This document shows positions 1-7,471 of a stretch of 12,838 nt of DNA, piece by piece (position 1 is the stretch's first letter; each line of letters opens with the position of its first letter). The stretch spans positions 1 through 12,838 of the forward strand of contig DATLYA010000302.1 in assembly GCA_035575235.1 (NCBI GenBank). Direction: 5' to 3'. The position numbers and the translations under genes were made by a program. The notes beneath the pieces are model-generated. The model did no database searches, was not told where the DNA came from, and saw nothing but the letters and a program-made list of their open reading frames with translations. Source of the DNA: SYOC01 sp035575235. Lineage in GTDB: Bacteria; Desulfobacterota; Binatia; Bin18.

Positions 1-1161
1 TTCGTTGCTTGTCAAAGTAATAGTGACCACGCCGCCTGAAGGGGTATATTTGACGGCGTTTTCACCCAGATTGAAGATGAGCCGGAAGAGCAACGCCTCG
101 CTCCCGCACACCCAGACCGGCGCCGCTGGCGCGATCGTGCATGTCACTTCAGCATCCTCAGCGAGTGCGAGGAGCGCCGGGGCGACGTCATTGAGCACTT
201 CCGCCAGATTGACCGGCGTCTGGGGCAAACTGATGTTGCCGCTGTCCGAGCGAGCAAGAAATAGCAAATCCTCAACAAGAGCGGTGAGGCGGTCTGCTTC
301 TTCCAAACAACTAGTGATAACTCGCCGATATTCCGCTTCGCTCTGCGTCGCACGATTTGCAACCTCAAGCTCACCCTTCAGAATGGTGAGCGGAGTGCGC
401 AACTCGTGCGCGGCGTCAGCGCTGAAGTGGCGCACCGCTGCGAAGGATTGTTCCAGGCGGGCGAGCATGTCGTTTAACACGGCGGCGAGCCGTCCCAGTT
501 CATCGTTTCGTGCTGGCGTATCGAGGCGGCGCGAGAGGTCCTCCGCGCTGATGCGTCGTGCGGCCTCAACCATAGCGTCAACCGGCGCGAGCGCGCGTCT
601 AGCAAGAAACCAGCCGCCAACGCCGGCGCCGCCAAGAGCAAAGGGAGTAAGTCCCAGGAGAATGAATAAGAACCGCGAGCGCGCGCTTTCGACGCTCTCA
701 AGCGGCATGGCGACCTGGACAAAATGAATAATGCGGCCTCGCTCAATGACTGGCATGGTGTAGAGGCGTACCGGGGCCGTGGAGACCTGAGGAAGATGAA
801 CTGTTTCGTAGGTGTCCTGGCCGTTTTCTGCATTCTGCAGCGCTTCTGAACTGAGAGGAAATTGGGTCCGGTTGCGTGGAGCGAGCCGTGGATCTGGACG
901 TCCAAACGGATCAAGTAGCCGGTAAAATCGCTGAGCAATCACAGGACCAAAGAGCGCTTCCAAGGCTTCGTCTAGATTTGGTCCACCCCGAGGCGCGTCG
1001 CGGATAGACGAAGCAAGCGAGCGGGCGACGGATTTCAGCGACGCGTCAACATTATCACGCAGTCCCTTATCGAGCAACGCCAGAGCGACTACGCCAAGGA
1101 CTACGAGCATACTCAAGAGCAAAGACGTGTACCAAAGCGTGAGACGAGTGCGAAGGGTCAT
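1..1161 (-). CDS. Sensor histidine kinase with HAMP and HisKA domains (3' end beyond window)
   Basis: This is an inner-membrane two-component sensor that autophosphorylates on histidine and passes the phosphate to a response regulator. The frame is open from ATG 1161-1159 to the window edge (387 codons). It shows a TM segment at about residues 9-30, a periplasmic region to about 160, a second TM at about 164-186, and a HAMP-like linker (about 188-240, with LARRALAPVDAM and ARNDELGRLA). The HisKA H-box is FSADAAHELRTPLTIL with phospho-acceptor H252, and the ATPase N-box is LIFNLGENAVKYTP with N364 and N368. The G boxes lie outside the window. The architecture resembles CusS/heavy-metal-type kinases, but the ligand cannot be inferred. 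No Shine-Dalgarno is seen before the ATG; the other nearby ATG (1168) hits a stop within three codons, which supports 1161. No response regulator gene lies immediately upstream; an unpaired OmpR-type regulator lies at 9694-10371. Confidence 0.93.
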   Translation of the reverse strand, partial: MTLRTRLTLWYTSLLLSMLVVLGVVALALLDKGLRDNVDASLKSVARSLASSIRDAPRGGPNLDEALEALFGPVIAQRFYRLLDPFGRPDPRLAPRNRTQFPLSSEALQNAENGQDTYETVHLPQVSTAPVRLYTMPVIERGRIIHFVQVAMPLESVESARSRFLFILLGLTPFALGGAGVGGWFLARRALAPVDAMVEAARRISAEDLSRRLDTPARNDELGRLAAVLNDMLARLEQSFAAVRHFSADAAHELRTPLTILKGELEVANRATQSEAEYRRVITSCLEEADRLTALVEDLLFLARSDSGNISLPQTPVNLAEVLNDVAPALLALAEDAEVTCTIAPAAPVWVCGSEALLFRLIFNLGENAVKYTPSGGVVTITLTSNE

Positions 1162-1170
1162 GGCAACATA

Positions 1171-1220
1171 AGACGTGAAACGTGAGACGTGCAGGGAAGA
1201 GCCGGGGGATTAGGGGTTAG
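1171..1220. repeat. Micro-repeat tract upstream of the kinase
   Basis: Three near-identical 7-mers occur in tandem at 1173-1193 (ACGTGAA, ACGTGAG, ACGTGCA). They are followed by two G-rich 8-mers at 1205-1220 (GGGGATTA, GGGGTTAG). The tract lies in the 165-bp gap between the gamma-glutamyltransferase stop and the kinase start, so it would fall in the kinase leader or promoter region. It may be a dispersed intergenic repeat or a direct-repeat binding site; the sequence alone does not decide. Nothing else recognisable is in this gap. Confidence 0.45.
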
Positions 1221-1326
1221 CACTTCACTAAGATAAGTTTGCGAAGCAATCGTTGCATAAAGTTAATTTCTTCAACTCATTACAGGCGCGATGAAACATG
1301 AGAGCCTGATTCTCCTCTGCTCTCGT

Positions 1327-3081
1327 TTACCATGCTATTGCGTATGATGGCATGCGTTTACTCTGCTCGCCGCGCGGATCGGCTCCACCGCGCACGATTC
1401 CCTTTTCGAGATCAACGCAGATTGCCAGCACATCCCCTTCACTCCAGTCTTCTTTCGTTTCGACCCTATGACCGCGCGCCGCAAGTTCCTGTCGGACTGC
1501 AGCGGGAATGCGCCCTTCAAGCCGCAGTAGACCGGGGGCCGCGTTGTGGGGATAGAAACTCGAAGGAAAATGGGCGGAAGAGAAGCGCGGCGCTTCAATA
1601 GCGTCCTGCACCTCCATGCCAAACTCAACCATGTTGAGGAAGAACTGTAACGTCCACTGGTCCTGCTGGTCGCCGCCCGGGGTGCCAAACACCATACCTG
1701 GCGCGCCATTCCGCAGCACGAGAGTCGGAGTAAGGGTGGTGCGTGGACGTTTGCCAGGCGCAAGGGCATTGGGATGCCGCGGATCGAGATAGAACGTTTG
1801 CACGCGCGTGCCGAGCGGGAAGCCCAATCCATCAATCACCGGAGAAGAAGGAATCCAGGCCCCACTTGGAGTGAATGACGCCATGTTGCGTTCTTTGTCT
1901 ACGACTGTGACATACACGGTGCCGGGTCCCCAGTTCCGAGCCGCGAAGATCTCTTCCCCCGTGAGCAATGCCTCACCGGTGCGCGGGTTGCCAGGACGCT
2001 GCTCCAGAGAGGCGCGCCGTGGATCGATCAACGCTCGCCGGCTTGCGGCATACTCTTGCGATAACAGGCCGGCTAAGGGAACCTGTACAAACTGTGGATC
2101 ACCATAGTATTGCTCGCGATCGGCGAACGCTAATTTTGTCGCCTCGATCACAGTGTGAATGTAGTCCGCACTGTTATGACCCATGCCTTTCAGGTCATAG
2201 CCCTCTAAGAGCGCTAATTGCTGCAAAAACACCGGACCTTGGCTCCACGGACCGCATTTGTACACTTCATAGCCTCGATATTTGAGCACGACCGGCTCTT
2301 CGAACTGCACGCGGAAGTTGGCAAGGTCTTCCGTAGTAAGCAGCCCGCCGTAGGCCTTGGCGTGTGCGGCGATCCTCTGCGCTATTTCTCCCTTGTAAAA
2401 CGCCGCGCGCGCCGCCGCCAACCCCTGCTCACGGCCTTGGCCTTGCGCTTTCTTCTCTGCGTCCATCAACCGGCGAAAGGTTTTGCCCAGATCGGGATTG
2501 CGGAACACCTCGCCGACCTCTGGCAAACGTCCGCCGGGGAGATATACCTTCGCGGACGAGGGCCAGGCTTTACGAAAATGCTCCGCATTGCCAGCGATTG
2601 AGAAATCGGTCAGCATATACGCAGGCGCAGGGCCCCGCAGCGCCTTATGCAAGGGAAAACCTTCTTCAGCAAGTTCCAAGGCTGGCGTCACGACTTGGGC
2701 AAAACTGAAAGTGCCAAATCGCTCAAGCGTCGTGAGCAGCGCATCCGGAGCGGCACAGGGACCGGCAGCGAGCACCCCATTAAAAGGAATGAGCGAGATC
2801 TGTTGCTTGTGAAACCATTCAATCGTTGCTGCCCGCGGCGCCACCGTGTCGCCGTTGAGAGCAAAGACTTTCCTGGCGTTCGCGTGGTAGAGGAGCGCGG
2901 AAATTTCCCCACCGAACGTATGCATATGCGGATTCAATACGCCTTCGGCGAGCGTGGCGGCCACGGCGGCGTCAAATGCGTTGCCGCCCGCGTGCAGCAT
3001 ACGCATGCCTGCCTCGGCGGAGAGGTAATGTTCGGTCGCGATCATTCCCCGGATGCCCATCAGAGTGGGACGGTAAGCCAT
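1327..3081 (-). CDS. Gamma-glutamyltransferase family protein (cytoplasmic type)
   Basis: This is a 584-residue Ntn-hydrolase of the gamma-glutamyltranspeptidase family, which hydrolyses or transfers gamma-glutamyl groups from glutathione or related amides after self-cleavage into two subunits. The N-terminal part has the family segment AGGNAFDAAVAATLAEGVLNP (about residues 31-51). The predicted nucleophile and cleavage site is T388 in GPGTVYVTVVDKERN, which aligns with the TTHYSVVD segment of E. coli Ggt. The oxyanion motif GTPGGD is at 466-471. The family's usual length is 530-590 residues. No signal peptide is present, unlike periplasmic Ggt, so a cytoplasmic YwrD-like or acylase-like role is possible. 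The ATG is preceded by a clear GAAGGAG Shine-Dalgarno (3082-3094, minus strand). The specific substrate is unknown; cephalosporin-acylase-like members share this fold. Confidence 0.93.
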   Translation of the reverse strand: MAYRPTLMGIRGMIATEHYLSAEAGMRMLHAGGNAFDAAVAATLAEGVLNPHMHTFGGEISALLYHANARKVFALNGDTVAPRAATIEWFHKQQISLIPFNGVLAAGPCAAPDALLTTLERFGTFSFAQVVTPALELAEEGFPLHKALRGPAPAYMLTDFSIAGNAEHFRKAWPSSAKVYLPGGRLPEVGEVFRNPDLGKTFRRLMDAEKKAQGQGREQGLAAARAAFYKGEIAQRIAAHAKAYGGLLTTEDLANFRVQFEEPVVLKYRGYEVYKCGPWSQGPVFLQQLALLEGYDLKGMGHNSADYIHTVIEATKLAFADREQYYGDPQFVQVPLAGLLSQEYAASRRALIDPRRASLEQRPGNPRTGEALLTGEEIFAARNWGPGTVYVTVVDKERNMASFTPSGAWIPSSPVIDGLGFPLGTRVQTFYLDPRHPNALAPGKRPRTTLTPTLVLRNGAPGMVFGTPGGDQQDQWTLQFFLNMVEFGMEVQDAIEAPRFSSAHFPSSFYPHNAAPGLLRLEGRIPAAVRQELAARGHRVETKEDWSEGDVLAICVDLEKGIVRGGADPRGEQSKRMPSYAIAW

Positions 3082-3105
3082 AAAACTCTCCTTCGGAGGA
3101 ATTAC

Positions 3106-3190
3106 AAATGAAAAATGTAAAATTGAAAATTGAAAACGCTCGACATTCCGCGCTTTTCGTTCTTCTTTATTTTCTCAATTTTTAATTGTC
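3106..3190. repeat. AT-rich micro-repeat with imperfect inverted copy
   Basis: The tract at about 3110-3136 is built from AAAATTG/AAAATGT-type units (AAAATTGAAAATTGAAAA at its core). An imperfect inverse, TTTTCTCAATTTTTAATT, lies at about 3170-3187 and runs into the 3' end of the DUF1232 gene. The base composition is sharply different from the GC-rich surroundings. It sits upstream of the gamma-glutamyltransferase, so it may supply promoter AT-richness or be a dispersed spacer repeat. No convincing -35/-10 pair was picked out. Confidence 0.4.
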
Positions 3191-3534
3191 CTCACGTGTT
3201 CCTGTACCACGTCGGGGGGACAAAGGGAAATAAACCATCGAGCCGCCAGAGTGATAACGGCAAAATCATCCAGGGCGCCGAAGAAGGGAAAGAGAAACTC
3301 TGGCAGGAGATCAAAGGGATCAAGCACATAGAGCACAGCCGCGACCAGCAGCGCTTTCGCACGCATCGGCACGCGACGATCATGGAACAGACGCCAGTAG
3401 AGTTTGACAAAATTGGGTAAATGCCAAATCAGACGAAAAATCTGCCAGGCGCTTAGACCGGGAACAGAAGGCTCCATATAACTTTTTTGCTTCATAAGCA
3501 CAAAATCATACCGCGCTTGCCGGGAATAAACCAT
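3175..3534 (-). CDS. DUF1232 (YkvA-like) small membrane protein
   Basis: This is a small protein of the DUF1232 family, whose biochemical function is not established. The family core is visible as RVPMRAKALLVAAVLYVLDPFDLLPE (split: RVPMRAKALL at 54-63, then YVLDPFDLLPE at 69-79), followed by GALDDFAVITLAARWF (86-101). In this family the D-x-x-D-x-x-P-E element and the following DD pair are the conserved features, and one or two short hydrophobic helices suggest membrane association. The maximal frame gives 119 residues. Starts at 3495 (residue 14) or 3477 (residue 20) are equally possible because none has a good Shine-Dalgarno. It is transcribed in the same direction as the gamma-glutamyltransferase but is separated from it by about 93 bp holding an AT-rich repeat, so co-transcription is uncertain. 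Confidence 0.85.
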   Translation of the reverse strand: MVYSRQARYDFVLMKQKSYMEPSVPGLSAWQIFRLIWHLPNFVKLYWRLFHDRRVPMRAKALLVAAVLYVLDPFDLLPEFLFPFFGALDDFAVITLAARWFISLCPPDVVQEHVRTIKN

Positions 3535-3654
3535 ACAGCGACAGAGTTATCAGCGGCGTAGGGGAATACATGTCACCATGGCTGCACCTTTACTCCCCGC
3601 CCGTCTCCCCTCTTGCCGGCGTCTTTCGTAGCGTTCGACCGCTTCAACGGACGC

Positions 3655-3712
3655 CTCAGGGGCACGCGGCGCCCCCCAAAGGGGCGATGTCTGAAGTCGC
3701 CTCGTGCCGCAG
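3655..3712. other. GC-rich nested inverted repeat in divergent spacer
   Basis: The 279-bp spacer between the divergent DUF1232 and first DUF1329 genes holds no gene. Within it an outer arm GGCACG (3661-3666) pairs with CGTGCC (3703-3708). It encloses a tight hairpin CGCCCC (3670-3675) / CCAAA / GGGGCG (3681-3686). No T-run follows on the plus strand, so it is not a standard terminator. A competing stem GGGGC (3659-3663) / GCCCC (3671-3675) also exists. It could be a folded leader element of either gene, a dispersed repeat, or chance in GC-rich DNA. Confidence 0.35.
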
Positions 3713-3813
3713 CCCCCCTAAGCCTGTCAAAAAATTTTGATCTTTTCAAACCCCGATCACAGACTAATCTAAGATGATCGTTCCTCAGAAGCACCAAACA
3801 GGGAGGGCACTGT

Positions 3814-5187
3814 ATGCAACAATCTCGTATGGGCCGTTGGGGGGTCGCGCTGCTTGCCTCGCTGAGCTTGGCGGTTGTTGCGCCAGGCGTTTCCGCCGAA
3901 TTAAAACCTGGCGATAAACTCGATAAGTCGAATTGCAATGAAGCCAAAGACATGCTGCCGGAACACGTCCCTGAGAAATTCTGTAGCGGCGCGTATACGG
4001 CAGAGATTATCGAGGTCAAAGACGAGGCTTTCCAATACAGTCAGAAGTTCAAGGCCGGTTCTGAAGCCAACATGGGTAAATATTATGTAACCGACGATGG
4101 CTACATGTACGAAACCGCCACCAAAACCTGGCCGCATTACTGGTACGGGTTCCCCTTCCCAGGAGAAATTGACGAGAAGGACCCTAAGGCCGCGAACAAG
4201 ATCATGTACAACCACCAGGTAGCGCGTTTCCAAGTCGATGACGTCTACTGGTTTCTTTCGGTGAAGTGGGCGACGCCCTCTGGGTTTGACCGCGCCGTGG
4301 AATTTGGCGCCTATGCGACGTGGTACATCGGCCGCCATTCCGGTCCGATGGAGAATCCGGACGACTGTTATCTGAAAGACATTATCTTCGGCGTTGCTCC
4401 CTATGACGTGGTGGGCGTGTCCACGCTTGAATGGTGGCATACTGACCCCGCGGTGTGGCAGTCAATCTGGGCGTTTGTCCCCACGATTCGCCGTGTGCGT
4501 CGCCTGACGGCGTCGAACAGCTCGGAAGGCATGTTTGGCTCAATTATCGCTCGTGACGACGTGTACGGCTGGGGTGGAAAAATTCAGTATATGAACTGGA
4601 AGCTCATCGGTCAGAAGGATATGCTCGTGCCTATTGCCCCGAGCGGCATTGAAAAGGCAATGGTCTCTGGCGAGCCGGCCCCTAAAAAACTGCCTTCAGA
4701 TCTATCCATATTGAAAGACAGAGGAAAGCTTGAGCCTGGTCATGTCGCGCGGATCACCTGGTCTCCGGAGGAGCGTGTTGAGGTTGGCTATGAGAAGGAA
4801 GGCTGGACTGGAGCTACCTGGGCGCCGACTAAACTAAAACTCGCCAAACGGAGATGCTGGGTGGTCGAAGCTACACCAAAAGATCCTTACTACGCCTACG
4901 GCCGCCGCATCGTGTACATTGATAAATACGCCTATTGGGCGTTCTGGACGACGTTGTACGATCGTGCTGGTGAGTACTGGAAAACGATTTTGTGGTTGGA
5001 CAAGATGGCGTATACTCCAGGCCGCGACATGACCACGCGTCATCCGTTCTGGGGTGTCGGCGAAGATGTGCGCCAGAACCGGGCGAGCTTCTTCGATGTC
5101 CAGTCAAAAGGGTATTTCACTGAATACTCTCTTGGTTTCCCGGATTCGACCTACACCACGACCAATCTCTCCGCGATGGGGAAGTAA
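3814..5187 (+). CDS. Exported DUF1329 family protein, copy 1
   Basis: This is a 457-residue secreted protein of the DUF1329 family, which is thought to have a LolA/LolB-like lipid-binding fold and to act at the outer membrane or periplasm; its substrate is unknown. Residues 1-28 form a signal peptide (short basic start, hydrophobic VALLASLSLAVV, cleavage after VSA). Typical family features are WAFVPTIRRVRRL (219-231), ASNSSEGMFGSIIARDD (233-249), the YGRRIVYIDK strand (362-371) and the aromatic-rich EYWKTILW segment. Cysteines at 41, 57, 185 and 348 are shared with copy 2 and could form disulfides. A GGGAGG Shine-Dalgarno precedes the ATG, and the signal peptide begins at this start. A strong terminator follows at 5219-5245, so the gene is probably its own transcript. 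It is about 86% identical (counted by eye) to the next gene. Confidence 0.93.
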   Translation: MQQSRMGRWGVALLASLSLAVVAPGVSAELKPGDKLDKSNCNEAKDMLPEHVPEKFCSGAYTAEIIEVKDEAFQYSQKFKAGSEANMGKYYVTDDGYMYETATKTWPHYWYGFPFPGEIDEKDPKAANKIMYNHQVARFQVDDVYWFLSVKWATPSGFDRAVEFGAYATWYIGRHSGPMENPDDCYLKDIIFGVAPYDVVGVSTLEWWHTDPAVWQSIWAFVPTIRRVRRLTASNSSEGMFGSIIARDDVYGWGGKIQYMNWKLIGQKDMLVPIAPSGIEKAMVSGEPAPKKLPSDLSILKDRGKLEPGHVARITWSPEERVEVGYEKEGWTGATWAPTKLKLAKRRCWVVEATPKDPYYAYGRRIVYIDKYAYWAFWTTLYDRAGEYWKTILWLDKMAYTPGRDMTTRHPFWGVGEDVRQNRASFFDVQSKGYFTEYSLGFPDSTYTTTNLSAMGK

Positions 5188-5218
5188 ACGTTACTGTCGC
5201 GTCTGTACAGCAGAGAAA

Positions 5219-5245
5219 GGGGCAAGGCGACTTGCCCCTTTTTTT
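5219..5245 (+). terminator. Rho-independent terminator after DUF1329 copy 1
   Basis: A perfect 8-bp stem GGGGCAAG / CTTGCCCC with a GCGA tetraloop is followed directly by seven T residues. It lies 31 bp after the stop codon. Confidence 0.95.
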
Positions 5246-5488
5246 CTTGTGCATCCTTGGCTATGTAATCTCGCATTGGCGGGCGCTATTTTTGAGAACG
5301 CCGTTTATTTTGGGTGACACTGCTTCAAGGGAATAGGATATTGTCTTGAGGGATTGTGGGAACAGGAGGATGCATAACATATGGAGAGCAATTGCCATCA
5401 AGGCAGAGGCCCGCCTTCTTTGTTATTGCGACAAGAGAAAATTTTTATGAAAAAAATAAAATAACTTGACGAAAAGAGAGGACATTTT
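5246..5488. other. Spacer between the DUF1329 paralogues, with possible leader ORF
   Basis: With the terminator, this makes a 301-bp gap without a recognised gene. Its right half becomes AT-rich just before copy 2. It contains a possible 27-codon leader ORF at 5381-5464 (starting MESNCHQG) with AGGAGG at 5364-5369, spaced 11 nt from its ATG. The ORF ends 24 bp before the copy 2 start codon. Coding evidence for this mini-ORF is weak. No inverted repeat or RNA gene was recognised here. Confidence 0.3.
5420..5448 (+). promoter_or_regulatory. Possible sigma70-type promoter for DUF1329 copy 2
   Basis: TTGTTA (5420-5425) and TTTTAT (5443-5448) are spaced 17 bp apart, each matching 4 of 6 consensus positions, in an AT-rich stretch 40 bp before the start codon. 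This is weak evidence from consensus matching only, and it overlaps the putative mini-ORF. Confidence 0.25.
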
Positions 5489-6859
5489 ATGCATTGGTCA
5501 CGTTTGACCCAGTGGGGACTCGCGCTGCTTGCCACCGCGAGTTTCTCTATGTTCGCCTCGCCAGTCTCTGCCGAATTAAAGCCCGGTGATAAACTTGATA
5601 AATCCAATTGCAATGAGGCCAAAGATCTGCTGCCGGAGAACGTAGCGGATAAATTCTGCCGTGGCATGTACACGGCGGAGATCATTGACGTCAAAGACGA
5701 CGCCTTTCAGTATAGTAAGAAGTTTAAGGCGGGTTCGGAAGCCAATGCCGGCAAGTACTATGTGACCGACGATGGCTATATGTACGAAACCGCCACCAAA
5801 ACCTGGCCCCATTTCTGGTACGGCTTCCCCTTCCCTGACCTCGATGAGAAAGATCCCAAAGCCGGCTATAAGGTGATGTACAACCACCAGGTGGCGCGCT
5901 TTCAGGTCGACGACGTATACTGGTTCTTAGCGGTGAAGTGGGCCACGCCCACAGGCTTTGACCGCTCGGTGGAGTTTGGCACCTACGCCACCTGGTATAT
6001 CGGGCGGCACTCAGGCCCCACAGACAATCCCGATGACTGCTACCTTAAAGACATTATCTTCGGTGTCGCTCCGTATGACGTAGTGGGCGTCTCAACCCTG
6101 GAATGGTGGCATACTGATCCGGCAACATGGCAATCGATCTGGGCGTTTGTGCCCACGATTCGTCGCGTGCGGCGGCTGACGGCGTCGAATACTTCGGAAG
6201 GGATGTTCGGGTCGATCATTGCGCGGGATGACGCCTATGGCTGGGCGGGAAAGATCCAGTACATGAACTGGAAGCTGATTGGAGTAAAGGATGTTCTTGT
6301 GCCGATCGCGCCAACCGGCATTGAGAAGGCCATGGTGGCGGGCGATCCGGCGCCCAAGAAACTCCCGAGCGATCCCAACTTAATCAAAGCCCGAGGCGAG
6401 ATTCCGCCCGGACAGGTCGCGCGCATTACCTGGAATCCAGAGGAACGTGTTATCGCCGGCTATGAGAAGGAAGGCTGGCAGGGTGCAGCCTGGGCGCCAA
6501 CCAACCTGAAACTGGCCAAGCGTAAATGCTGGGTCGTGGAAGCGACGCCCAAAGACCCTTACTACGCCTATGGCCGCCGTATCGTGTACATTGACAAGAC
6601 GGCATACTGGGCGTACTGGGCCACGCTGTATGATCGCGCGGGCGAGTATTGGAAAACGCTGCTGTGGGAAGACAAGATGGGCTATACGCCCGGGCGGGAC
6701 ATGACCGTGCGGCATCCGTTCTGGGGGATGGCGGAAGATGTACGGCAAAACCGCGCCAGCTTCTTTGATGTGCAATCGAAGGGATACTACACCGAGTATG
6801 AGCTCGGCTTCCCCGACTCAACGTACACCACGACCAATCTCTCCGCGATGGGGAAATAG
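5489..6859 (+). CDS. Exported DUF1329 family protein, copy 2
   Basis: This 456-residue paralogue of the preceding gene aligns end to end with a single one-residue gap at about position 117. It has the same signal peptide layout (cleavage after VSA at 28) and mature start ELKPGDKLDKSNCNEAKD, and all four cysteines are kept. It is presumed periplasmic or outer-membrane associated; its function is unknown. Divergence is concentrated in a short segment at about residues 294-309 (SDPNLIKARGEIPPGQ here against SDLSILKDRGKLEPGH). The C-terminal 17 residues (GFPDSTYTTTNLSAMGK) are identical. Many synonymous differences show the duplication is not recent. A GAGAGGA Shine-Dalgarno precedes the ATG. It has its own upstream AT-rich region and its own downstream terminator, so the two copies can be expressed independently. 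The usual DUF1302 or RND-transporter partners of this family are not in the window. Confidence 0.93.
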   Translation: MHWSRLTQWGLALLATASFSMFASPVSAELKPGDKLDKSNCNEAKDLLPENVADKFCRGMYTAEIIDVKDDAFQYSKKFKAGSEANAGKYYVTDDGYMYETATKTWPHFWYGFPFPDLDEKDPKAGYKVMYNHQVARFQVDDVYWFLAVKWATPTGFDRSVEFGTYATWYIGRHSGPTDNPDDCYLKDIIFGVAPYDVVGVSTLEWWHTDPATWQSIWAFVPTIRRVRRLTASNTSEGMFGSIIARDDAYGWAGKIQYMNWKLIGVKDVLVPIAPTGIEKAMVAGDPAPKKLPSDPNLIKARGEIPPGQVARITWNPEERVIAGYEKEGWQGAAWAPTNLKLAKRKCWVVEATPKDPYYAYGRRIVYIDKTAYWAYWATLYDRAGEYWKTLLWEDKMGYTPGRDMTVRHPFWGMAEDVRQNRASFFDVQSKGYYTEYELGFPDSTYTTTNLSAMGK

Positions 6860-6940
6860 GCTGAAGTGGGAGGGTGCGCTGACGCACAAACGCTCTACTT
6901 CGTTCTTGTTCCTAAGATTACTACAGCCTTAGGGACTTCA

Positions 6941-6966
6941 GGGGCGGGGTAACTCGCCCCTTTTTT
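6941..6966 (+). terminator. Rho-independent terminator after DUF1329 copy 2
   Basis: The stem GGGGCGGG / CTCGCCCC (8 bp with one G-U pair) with a GTAA loop is followed by six T residues, 81 bp past the stop codon. It shares the GGGGC...GCCCC core with the terminator of copy 1, consistent with duplication of the whole transcription unit. Confidence 0.9.
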
Positions 6967-7007
6967 CGCTAGAACTCACGACCGACTGCCGAGAGTTGCC
7001 TTCCTCT

Positions 7008-7034
7008 TTGCCTTTTCCAGCTTTTTGCTACAAT
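7008..7034 (+). promoter_or_regulatory. Possible promoter giving a near-leaderless transcript
   Basis: A good -10 hexamer TACAAT (7029-7034) is preceded by TTGCCT (7008-7013) at a short 15-bp spacing. Initiation about 7 nt downstream of the -10 would fall at about 7041, only a few bases before the ATG at 7047, which has no Shine-Dalgarno. The promoter is tentative. Confidence 0.3.
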
Positions 7035-7046
7035 GCTGCTCTAATT

Positions 7047-7442
7047 ATGGCTCCTACAGTAGACCTGTTTGTCTACGGAACCTTAATGGACGAGCAGAGA
7101 ATTTATGCTCTTGCTGGACAGTCCTTCCCAAGAAGAAAAGCGGAACTCTTTGGCTTTACACGCCTTTTCTCTGTTCAAGGCTATCCTTTTATTACACCGT
7201 GTCCGGGCGCAAAAACTTCAGGCTTCGTGCTCTCCGCCGTTCATCAAGAGGCCCTCAGGGTTTTTGATCAGTACGAAGATGAAGGAGTGTTATATTATCG
7301 TCGCCCAGTGATGGTTGTTGTGGAAGGGCAGCTTCTCTCGTGTGAAACTTACATTGGCAACGCAACGGCACTCACAGCGTCGCCTGCGGCTCACGATGGC
7401 GTTGTGAATGAGAGCCAACCCCTTAAGCGTTCAATTTCTTAG
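7047..7442 (+). CDS. Gamma-glutamylcyclotransferase-like (AIG2/YtfP family) protein
   Basis: This is a 131-residue cytoplasmic protein of the GGCT/AIG2-like fold, whose members convert gamma-glutamyl amines or peptides to 5-oxoproline. The family signature VYGTLM lies at residues 9-14 (the YGTL loop that binds the gamma-glutamyl group). The catalytic acid region is FDQYEDEGVLYYRR (73-86), with E77 the likely general acid/base. The ATG at 7047 is chosen because the domain begins directly after it. A TTG at 6996 would add 17 residues unlike the family and is not preferred. No Shine-Dalgarno is seen; a -10-like TACAAT lies just upstream. The permease begins 29 bp after the stop, so the two may be co-transcribed. 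The substrate is not identified, but a gamma-glutamyltransferase-family enzyme is encoded at 1327-3081. Confidence 0.85.
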   Translation: MAPTVDLFVYGTLMDEQRIYALAGQSFPRRKAELFGFTRLFSVQGYPFITPCPGAKTSGFVLSAVHQEALRVFDQYEDEGVLYYRRPVMVVVEGQLLSCETYIGNATALTASPAAHDGVVNESQPLKRSIS

Positions 7443-7471
7443 AGCGCAAAATTTTCATACCGTAATCTCTT

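Noticed and set aside
5..727. Plus-strand open frame of 240 codons
   Set aside because: It is antisense to the histidine kinase, with Ser/Arg/Ala-rich low-complexity translation typical of a shadow frame in GC-rich DNA.
3670..3686. Hairpin CGCCCC/GGGGCG as a rho-independent terminator
   Set aside because: No T-run follows on either strand at the right place and it lies between divergent genes, where no transcript should end.
3814..6859. DUF1329 pair as a recent assembly duplication
   Set aside because: About 14% amino-acid differences, many synonymous changes and unrelated upstream spacers show true diverged paralogues.
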